DNA of 15,053 bases from Acidobacteriota bacterium (GTDB taxonomy: Bacteria; Acidobacteriota; Terriglobia; Acidiferrales; UBA7541): assembly GCA_003224075.1 (NCBI GenBank), contig QHYF01000049.1, forward strand, positions 1-15,053, in the 5' to 3' direction. Both the position numbers and the translations under genes were made by a program. Below are positions 1 through 4,904 of this stretch, piece by piece. Positions within the stretch are counted from its first letter, which is position 1. Each line of letters begins with the position of its first letter. The notes under the pieces were generated by a model that made no database searches, was not told where the DNA came from, and was given only the letters and a program-made list of their open reading frames with translations.

Positions 1-1316
1 AAGCCGAGTCCGAAATCCGCCGCCGCAACCGCGAACTCATGGTGCTGAACTCCATCGGCCAGACACTGAGCGAATCGCTGGACCTCAGCGATTCGCTGCA
101 CCGCACGCTGCGCCAAATGGCCGAGTTATTCGGCCTGGATGCCGCCTCGGTCTATCTTTTCGACAAGGATGGCGCGCATTTGCGCCGCATCGCGGCTGTA
201 GGTCATCGCTCGGATCACGCCCGCCACTTCCCACCGGTTTCCGTGCAGCCCGAACTGCTGCAGCATGTCAAGGCCGTTCATGCGACTTTTCTTTCTACCC
301 AAGGTTTACCGCTACCGCCGGTTTTCCGCGAGACACAATTGAAAGAAGAGATTGTGGCTTCCTACATCGTCGTCCTTTGGTCCAAGGATCGCGTCATCGG
401 CGGCCTAGTGGTGGGCAGTCGCACACCCCGCGAGTTTTCTCCCCCTGACGTAAACTTGCTCATCGCCGTCGGCAGTCAGATCTCTAGCGCCATCGAGCGC
501 TCCATCCTCTACGAAGAGACTCGCCAGGCCTACGAAAACCTGCGCCGCACGCAGGAACAGTTGCTTCATAGCGAAAAGCTCGCGGCGGTCGGGCAATTAA
601 TCTCCGGGGTCGCCCACGAACTAAACAACCCGCTGACCGCCATCCTTGGCTACAGCCAATTGTTGACCTCCAGCGGGCAAATGGGACCGCAGGGGATCGA
701 GTATGCCGACAAACTCTACAAGCAGGCCCAGCGCACGCACCGCATCGTCCAGAATCTCTTGAGCTTCGCCCGCCAGCACAAGCCGGAACGTGTTCCCGTG
801 CACATCAACGAGGCTCTCGAAGAGACCCTGGCGCTCCGGGATTACGACTTGCGTATGAGCAACATCCGCGTTCACTTGGACTTGGCCGACAATCTGCCCC
901 TCACCGCCGCCGATCCCCACCAACTTCAGCAGGTATTTCTCAATTTGGTGAACAACGCCGTCGACGCCATCCTGGAAGGCTCCGGCGATGGTGATCTGTG
1001 GGTGCGCACCGGGATTGACGGCGACTGCCTGTTCATCGAGTTCACCGACAGCGGGCCCGGCGTTAAAGACCCTTCCCGAGTTTTTGATCCCTTTTACACG
1101 ACGAAACCGGTCGGCAAGGGGACCGGTCTCGGTTTGAGCATTTGCTATGGCATCGTCACCGAACACGGAGGAACTATTCGCGTAAGAAATATTCCCACGC
1201 GCGGCGCGTCGTTCACGATCAACTTACCCTTCCAACCTCTTGCGTCGCAGGCTCCCGCCGCTCCCGGGCCGCCCGCAATTTCAGGGCGGGATGGGCGTAT
1301 GGCTGGCTCAACATAA
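1..1316 (+). CDS. GAF-domain sensor histidine kinase, 5' end outside window
   Basis: This is the C-terminal part of a two-component sensor kinase that autophosphorylates on histidine and passes the phosphate to a response regulator. The frame is open from base 3 to the window edge, so the start lies upstream; the first residues (ESEIRRRNREL) look like a coiled-coil linker from an earlier sensor domain. Numbering from the ATG at base 39: GAF-like domain about 1-160, helical linker 160-180, HisKA with H-box VAHELNNP (phosphoacceptor H193), then HATPase_c with N-box NLVNNAVDA (301-309), G1 box DSGPGV (337-342), F-box VFDPFYTT and G2 box GKGTGLGLS (359-367). All catalytic boxes are intact and no membrane segment is seen, so a soluble sensor is likely. 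The tail after residue 400 is rich in Ala and Pro, like the linker of a hybrid kinase, but the frame stops at base 1316. A receiver remnant follows. The ligand is unknown. Confidence 0.93.
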   Translation, partial: AESEIRRRNRELMVLNSIGQTLSESLDLSDSLHRTLRQMAELFGLDAASVYLFDKDGAHLRRIAAVGHRSDHARHFPPVSVQPELLQHVKAVHATFLSTQGLPLPPVFRETQLKEEIVASYIVVLWSKDRVIGGLVVGSRTPREFSPPDVNLLIAVGSQISSAIERSILYEETRQAYENLRRTQEQLLHSEKLAAVGQLISGVAHELNNPLTAILGYSQLLTSSGQMGPQGIEYADKLYKQAQRTHRIVQNLLSFARQHKPERVPVHINEALEETLALRDYDLRMSNIRVHLDLADNLPLTAADPHQLQQVFLNLVNNAVDAILEGSGDGDLWVRTGIDGDCLFIEFTDSGPGVKDPSRVFDPFYTTKPVGKGTGLGLSICYGIVTEHGGTIRVRNIPTRGASFTINLPFQPLASQAPAAPGPPAISGRDGRMAGST

Positions 1317-1339
1317 GCCGGCTCTGAGCGAGAGGCTGA

Positions 1340-1494
1340 TCTAGATGTCCGCCGTTGTACAATCAAACGGAGCAGATGGAAAAAATGCGGGAAACGGCTC
1401 CCGAATCCTTCAAAAACCGTTCAAAGCGAGTGATTTGCTCACTGCAGTAGATGAACTGCTCTCAAGCAGCGCCCATTCCGCGCCGGCCGAGTGA
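1340..1494 (+). pseudogene. Decayed receiver (REC) domain remnant downstream of the histidine kinase
   Basis: Frame 1 from about base 1399 to the TGA at 1492-1494 reads SRILQKPFKASDLLTAVDEL, the conserved Lys-Pro motif and last helix (alpha5) of a response-regulator receiver. Just upstream, frame 2 from base 1340 reads ...NQTEQMEKMRETAPES, plausible for the preceding alpha4 region. The two pieces are in different frames. Adding one extra 7-bp copy of CCCGAAT near 1401-1407 would join them as APES-RILQKPF, so a slippage deletion between short direct repeats is a reasonable cause. The first two-thirds of a receiver, with its acidic pocket and phosphoacceptor Asp, is absent. The remnant may once have been the C-terminal receiver of the upstream kinase or a separate regulator gene. 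An ATG at 1345 opens a 49-codon frame ending at 1494, but it has no clear ribosome site and no complete domain. Its end overlaps the converging minus-strand gene by 33 bp. Confidence 0.6.
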
Positions 1495-2040
1495 TGAACT
1501 CAGCTCTTTTGCCAGGGCGGCACGTTCTCCGAGCTCCTGCATCGCCGATTCCATTCGGGCACTTAATCCGCTCACCAAGTCACTCAGACTCATCAGTTGC
1601 GGTGCCGCGGCAAAGCCTGCCAACAACTTCATTCGAAGCATCTCGTATTGCCATGCGAATTTGATGGAGAGACGAAGCCTTTCGAACTCCTGCACCGCCG
1701 CCACCTCCGGAGACAGCACCGCAATGACTCTGGCCATCCGCAACAGACTCTGGAAGTCCCCTCGCAGCGCGGACAGATAAGCGAGTGCTACACTTCGACG
1801 CTCGTGCCTCACCCGGCGCTGTACTCTGATTGGAACTCTCCCGGCAAGGAATTCATAATCTGTCTTCGCCAGGGCTTGTTGGATCTGCGGCAAGTATGCC
1901 AAATGGCCGGGCTCATCTTCCTCCAGAACGTCGGCACCGAAGGGAGACGTTACGGGCCTCCTCGGATTGCGGACCGACCACGCGAAGAGAAGAAGCAGCA
2001 GGCCGACCAGTCCGAAAAACAAGTACAGAAAGAAACTCAA
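1462..2040 (-). CDS. Membrane-anchored protein of unknown function
   Basis: I do not recognise the family. The 192-residue product begins with a strongly hydrophobic segment (about residues 2-21, SFFLYLFFGLVGLLLLLFAW), followed by basic residues RNPRRP, which fits a single N-terminal anchor with the rest in the cytoplasm. The remainder is helical and mixed in charge, with a basic patch (RVQRRVRHERR) near the middle and a long C-terminal helical stretch that may be a coiled coil. The chosen start is TTG at 2040: it overlaps the upstream gene's TGA as TTGA and has GGAGGG nine bases before it. A longer frame with a TTG at 2064 has no comparable ribosome site. The stop/start overlap implies translational coupling with the preceding seven-helix membrane protein, so the two probably act together. 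Confidence 0.75.
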   Translation of the reverse strand: MSFFLYLFFGLVGLLLLLFAWSVRNPRRPVTSPFGADVLEEDEPGHLAYLPQIQQALAKTDYEFLAGRVPIRVQRRVRHERRSVALAYLSALRGDFQSLLRMARVIAVLSPEVAAVQEFERLRLSIKFAWQYEMLRMKLLAGFAAAPQLMSLSDLVSGLSARMESAMQELGERAALAKELSSSLGRRGMGAA

Positions 2041-2825
2041 GATCTCTTTCCCTCCGCGTGCCAAAAATGATTCAGCTGGTCGTTCAGCGCCCTCAGACGG
2101 GAGTTGATCTCCGGCGTCATCTGGCGATAGACGGCATCGGAGAGCATTTCGGGCGCGAGTGTTGCTTCAGGCTGCTTTTCGCGCAAAGCCCAATTCCAGA
2201 TCACCAGACTCGCGAGAAAGGACAGGGTTCCCAGGAGATTCCAGAGCGCCGTGTAGCGATGCAGCCGGCTTTCCAGGATCGTGTCATTCAGGACGAAGAA
2301 GCACGAATACAGGAGAAATCCGACTGCGAGCGTGCGCACTGCGGGTTCTACACCCACCTCGTAATAATGCGCAAATGTAAAAAGCATCACGATCACGGCG
2401 GCGATCGCCAGCTCGACGGCACGATCCGAGTTGAGTATGGCGAACTGCCAGCTGCCTCTGGCGATCGCCCACGAGTATAACAAAACAAATCCCGCGGTTA
2501 CGAGAAGCACGCGCCCCGTCAGCGCCCAGATTCCCCGGTATCTTGCCAGCACACGTCTGCAAATCTCAGCTACCGCCAGCGCCCGGACCAAGATCACCAA
2601 ACCTTGCGAGCCCCAGGCGATGCTTCTCGAAGTCGGAGAATTGAATCCCCACAGCCGGTAGCTTTCGAAGAGAACGGCGCTGTGCAGGATACTAATGAGC
2701 GCGTATGCGAAAAAGTACGGAAACGCCCTGTAATTCCTGCGGTAGAGAAGCAGAACCAGTAGCCCTGCTTTCAGGAAAACAGTGAGGCCCCAAAGCACTC
2801 TCTCGAAACTAACGATCTCAGCCAT
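2037..2825 (-). CDS. Polytopic (about seven-helix) membrane protein of unknown function
   Basis: The 262-residue protein shows about seven hydrophobic segments (roughly 8-27, 36-54, 70-88, 101-122, 135-153, 165-183 and 195-213) and then a soluble tail of about 45 residues rich in charged and polar residues. Many Trp, Tyr and Arg residues sit at the segment borders. I see no transporter, kinase or enzyme motif and do not assign a family. It is the first gene of a two-gene minus-strand unit; its TGA overlaps the TTG start of the membrane-anchored protein downstream. The ATG at 2825 has only a poor ribosome site, and a weak promoter lies close upstream, so a very short or absent leader is possible. 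Confidence 0.78.
   Translation of the reverse strand: MAEIVSFERVLWGLTVFLKAGLLVLLLYRRNYRAFPYFFAYALISILHSAVLFESYRLWGFNSPTSRSIAWGSQGLVILVRALAVAEICRRVLARYRGIWALTGRVLLVTAGFVLLYSWAIARGSWQFAILNSDRAVELAIAAVIVMLFTFAHYYEVGVEPAVRTLAVGFLLYSCFFVLNDTILESRLHRYTALWNLLGTLSFLASLVIWNWALREKQPEATLAPEMLSDAVYRQMTPEINSRLRALNDQLNHFWHAEGKRS
2050..2055 (-). promoter_or_regulatory. Ribosome binding site deciding a TTG start
   Basis: GGAGGG on the minus strand lies nine bases before the TTG at 2040-2038, inside the end of the upstream gene. It supports the TTGA-overlap start over the TTG at 2064. Confidence 0.6.
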
Positions 2826-2834
2826 TCCGGGCGC

Positions 2835-2864
2835 ATACTAACACTTTTATAACCGCGCGGTAAA
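2835..2864 (-). promoter_or_regulatory. Weak sigma70-like promoter candidate for the two membrane-protein genes
   Basis: On the minus strand, TTTACC (2864-2859) and TAGTAT (2840-2835) are separated by 18 bases, each matching consensus at four of six positions. The 10-bp palindrome ACCGCGCGGT (2852-2861) overlaps the -35 box. Transcription would begin only a few bases before the ATG at 2825. Confidence 0.25.
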
Positions 2865-2907
2865 TAGCCTCTGTGCGCCCCTCGGAATTGTCCGCAAGTA
2901 CTGGACC

Positions 2908-2934
2908 GCCGGAGTGATTCCGGCCGAGTCACTC
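2908..2934 (-). other. Two alternative, overlapping hairpins between repeat-protein gene and membrane-protein genes
   Basis: GAGTGA (2912-2917) pairs with TCACTC (2929-2934), extendable by three inner pairs to leave a five-base loop. GCCGGA (2908-2913) pairs with TCCGGC (2919-2924) around a five-base loop. The two cannot form together. They lie 13 bases after the stop codon of the minus-strand repeat-protein gene. No U-run follows, so a classical intrinsic terminator is not supported; transcript-end protection or attenuation is possible. Confidence 0.3.
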
Positions 2935-2946
2935 ATTAGAAGAATC

Positions 2947-3267
2947 TCAAACAAACAACTCGACTGAAGGCTGAGGCGGAATCGGCGGCGGCAAGGGATC
3001 GCCGTCCGCCACCAGAGTGTTGAACTCCATTAGGGATGGCTTCGGTGGAATCGGCGGCGGCAGAGGATCGCCGTCCGCCACCAGAGTGTTGAGCTCCATC
3101 AGGGATGGCTTCCGTGGAATCGGTGGCGGCAGCGGGTCACCGTCGGCGCGGAGCGTCGGGCCGATTATCGTTGGTTTACCGGCTAAGGTGTTGACGGAAC
3201 CAATAACAGGAAGTACCATCAGAATTGTCAGAACGGAGACCGCCATGACCAGTGTTGTCTTTTTCAA
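2947..3267 (-). CDS. Small exported or membrane-tethered protein of three 23-residue Pro-rich repeats
   Basis: The 106-residue product starts MKKTTLVMAVSVLTILMVLP, a good signal peptide or N-terminal anchor, followed by a short spacer and then three tandem 23-residue units (38-60, 61-83, 84-106). The repeat core is ADGDPLPPPIP, followed by a K/Q-P-S-(L/V) stretch. The last unit diverges in its final residues and ends exactly at the stop codon. I chose TTG at 3267 because AGGAGG lies nine bases before it and the basic n-region then fits; an ATG at 3291 gives eight more residues but lacks a ribosome site. No enzyme motif or Cys is present. It reads away from the 149-residue protein gene and shares an intergenic region with it, including an 18-bp dyad. 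Function unknown; a short secreted peptide precursor, a cell-envelope spacer or a signalling peptide are possibilities, none demonstrated. Confidence 0.68.
   Translation of the reverse strand: MKKTTLVMAVSVLTILMVLPVIGSVNTLAGKPTIIGPTLRADGDPLPPPIPRKPSLMELNTLVADGDPLPPPIPPKPSLMEFNTLVADGDPLPPPIPPQPSVELFV
2950..3156 (-). repeat. Three tandem 69-bp coding repeats
   Basis: Units at 3156-3088, 3087-3019 and 3018-2950 encode 23 residues each, with no frame break. The first two are very similar at the DNA level; the third is conserved over its first two-thirds and then diverges up to the stop codon. Recent in-frame duplication or conversion fits. Confidence 0.85.
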
Positions 3268-3276
3268 GGGTGTAGC

Positions 3277-3282
3277 CCTCCT
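3277..3282 (-). promoter_or_regulatory. Ribosome binding site for the repeat protein
   Basis: AGGAGG on the minus strand, nine bases before the TTG at 3267. It lies inside the frame of the ATG at 3291 and is the main reason for preferring the shorter start. Confidence 0.65.
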
Positions 3283-3333
3283 CAAGGGCATATTAAGGAG
3301 GAGCAGTCATCGTGGCGGTTGTGGGTTCGAAAA

Positions 3334-3351
3334 TGTTCCGTAAACGGAACA
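3334..3351. promoter_or_regulatory. 18-bp palindromic operator candidate (site 1)
   Basis: TGTTCCGTAAACGGAACA is a near-perfect dyad: seven-base arms TGTTCCG/CGGAACA around a TAAA centre. It sits between the divergent repeat-protein and 149-residue genes, nine bases before the ATG at 3361. A site matching at 14 of 18 positions precedes the XRE/S24 gene, so that regulator is the likely binder. Binding would block transcription or initiation of the plus-strand gene and could also affect the divergent one. Confidence 0.65.
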
Positions 3352-3360
3352 AATCACGGC

Positions 3361-3810
3361 ATGAGAACGCTGACACAGTTCCAGCAGAACCGTAGGATCG
3401 TTCAGGACTTCACCCTGACTACCCTGGCGGCCATTCCCGGGCAATTTGCGCGGTTGACCTATGTGTCTTCTTTGCGGGATCTATCCAGTGGCCGGTACGA
3501 GCACGCAGGCCTGGCTGCTCTGTATCCGGACGCCGCCATCCAGCAGGCTTTGCAGCTTTGTCATGAACAGATTTTCGAGCGGATTCTCGAAACGCCGCTC
3601 GCAATTCAATTGAAGGATTTACAGGCCTGCCTCGCTGCCATGGAAGGTGGATTGACCGTCGCGGTTTCTCACTGGCTCCGTATGGAAGCGTACCGCGTGC
3701 TCGTGCCCGAGCAATCTCCCGATTATCTCAAAGAGCTTTTTTGTTCGAATCTCCGCGCTCTCCTGGAGATTCTGCGGGAGGAAGCTTCCCGGGCTCGTTC
3801 AAGCGCGTAA
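3361..3810 (+). CDS. Small soluble helical protein of unknown function
   Basis: The 149-residue product has no signal peptide or membrane segment and reads as mostly alpha-helical. Recognisable stretches include QNRRIVQDFTLTTLAAIPGQ near the N-terminus and YVSSLRDLSSGRYEHAGLAA in the middle. I do not recognise a named domain or catalytic motif; codon use looks like a real gene. The ATG at 3361 is preferred because the 18-bp dyad lies immediately before it; an in-frame TTG at 3319 would place the dyad inside the coding region. The ribosome site is weak. Its last 83 bases overlap the 3' end of the convergent XRE/S24 gene. The shared dyad and tight packing suggest it is a target or partner of that regulator. 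Confidence 0.72.
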   Translation: MRTLTQFQQNRRIVQDFTLTTLAAIPGQFARLTYVSSLRDLSSGRYEHAGLAALYPDAAIQQALQLCHEQIFERILETPLAIQLKDLQACLAAMEGGLTVAVSHWLRMEAYRVLVPEQSPDYLKELFCSNLRALLEILREEASRARSSA

Positions 3811-4570
3811 CCACGCCCGTCACGCGGCCCACAATTTCAGCCTCTTCAGGCGCGCGCCACGTCTCCGGTAAACAATGTGAAAGCGGGTGCGGCTGCATGA
3901 CCAGTCGCGAACCATCCTGATGGAACCATCCGCATCGATATCCTCCGCGAACCTCCACGAAATACATCGGCCGGTCGTGTTCCGTTGTCCAATCGCCATC
4001 GTTGATCTTCCTCACGGATGTATCCACAAGCACAATGCTCCCCGGACGAAGCAGCGGCGTCATCCGTCGATCGGACAGGCCGATGTATCCATAAATGTGA
4101 TTCGAATGGCCGTTGGTGAGCACGCCCTCGAAGTGACCCCACCTTTCCACCATCCGCGACAAGAACTCCGTTCGCTGCGGATCGAACGCCGGATCAAACT
4201 TCATTGGAATCCGCAGCGATATCGGCGGCGCCATCAGATGGGTCTCCGGCACGGGCAAGTCGCTCCCATCATGAAAGCACTCGTCAATAGGGACGTCGTA
4301 CCAGCGGAACATTTCCAGCGGATTCAATCGATAGATGGTCGCCAGCGTATACAGTTTGTGCAGGCCCGGCACAACCCCCCGGTTTTCCATATCTGCCAGC
4401 CGACTGATGTGCACGATGAAGTCGGGACGTCCGCGTCGAGCCGCCAGTTCGAAGCTGGCTCGCTCCACATCTCGATAGGTTAATCCGAGTCTTTCGCGGG
4501 CCTGCCGCAGACGGAGACCTGGAAGCATCAATTCCTCGGGCGCGGACTGAGCGCTCGACTCAGAGTACAT
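3728..4570 (-). CDS. XRE-family repressor with S24/LexA-like C-terminal domain
   Basis: The 280-residue protein has an N-terminal XRE-type helix-turn-helix (about 18-87: LRLRQARERLGLTYRDVERA, then the ISRLADMENRG helix) and a C-terminal domain (about 159-257) with the S24/LexA layout: GLSDRRMTPLLRPGSIVLVD, a GD turn, then EIVGRVTGVVTRL. In active S24 peptidases a Ser in a G-x-S-M context works with a Lys. Here a Ser lies in GLSDRRM with an apparent three-residue insertion before the Met, and the strand that usually carries the Lys reads GYRCGWF, so self-cleavage may be lost. The start is taken as ATG 4570; the longer frame to 4663 would run through the operator-like site at 4585-4602. It probably represses itself and the 149-residue gene. 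The signal that would release it is unknown. Confidence 0.8.
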   Translation of the reverse strand: MYSESSAQSAPEELMLPGLRLRQARERLGLTYRDVERASFELAARRGRPDFIVHISRLADMENRGVVPGLHKLYTLATIYRLNPLEMFRWYDVPIDECFHDGSDLPVPETHLMAPPISLRIPMKFDPAFDPQRTEFLSRMVERWGHFEGVLTNGHSNHIYGYIGLSDRRMTPLLRPGSIVLVDTSVRKINDGDWTTEHDRPMYFVEVRGGYRCGWFHQDGSRLVMQPHPLSHCLPETWRAPEEAEIVGRVTGVVTRLNEPGKLPPAESPGERGDSNKKAL

Positions 4571-4584
4571 CAGAACCACCACAC

Positions 4585-4602
4585 TGTTAAGTTTTGGGAA
4601 CA
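4585..4602 (-). promoter_or_regulatory. 18-bp operator candidate before the XRE/S24 gene (site 2)
   Basis: Read in the direction of the gene this is TGTTCCCAAAACTTAACA, matching site 1 (3334-3351) at 14 of 18 positions, with outer arms TGTT/AACA conserved. It ends 14 bases before the ATG at 4570. The less perfect dyad fits a weaker autoregulatory site. Confidence 0.5.
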
Positions 4603-4858
4603 AGAGCGCCTTTATTCTCGCCTCCTTACCTCGCCAGCCGTTAGCGCCTGCTCCTTCACCCATTCTTCTGCTTTACTTGCCAGAAACACAAGCCGGTTTC
4701 CTGGGCCGACTCTTTTCGATTGACCGCCTCACTGTTCCATCTTGGAATCGTGTTTCAAGTCTGACTCCTCCGGAGACCAAGCACAGTCTGAAGGTCCTCT
4801 TCCCTTGGCTAGTGGCTTGACTTTGCAGGCCTTGCGCCTAGGTCCCTTCACGCTCGCT

Positions 4859-4890
4859 GGCCAGTGACGTGCAACCATGGCCCACTGGCC
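4859..4890. other. Inverted repeat in the hybrid-kinase leader; rest of 4603-4904 unassigned
   Basis: GGCCAGTG (4859-4866) and CACTGGCC (4883-4890) are perfect 8-bp arms with a 16-base spacer, just before the first in-frame ATG (4905) of the hybrid kinase. It could be a protein site or a leader hairpin. The rest of 4603-4904 separates divergent genes and must hold the kinase promoter, but I see no convincing -35/-10 pair and no gene there. Confidence 0.35.
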
Positions 4891-4904
4891 TTTCGATTGG
4901 TCCA

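Noticed and set aside
1388..1403. Hairpin CGGGA-N6-TCCCG as a terminator for the histidine kinase
   Set aside because: The stem is only five pairs and no T-run follows; the sequence is better explained as receiver remnant.
2950..3156. 69-bp repeats read as a CRISPR or other non-coding array
   Set aside because: Repeats are contiguous without spacers, stay in one frame and continue a signal-peptide-bearing protein.
4735..4747. Inverted repeat TTCCA-TCT-TGGAA preceded by TG, upstream of the hybrid kinase, as a third XRE/S24 operator
   Set aside because: Only the TGTTCC half matches the 18-bp sites; arm spacing differs and the second half does not align.
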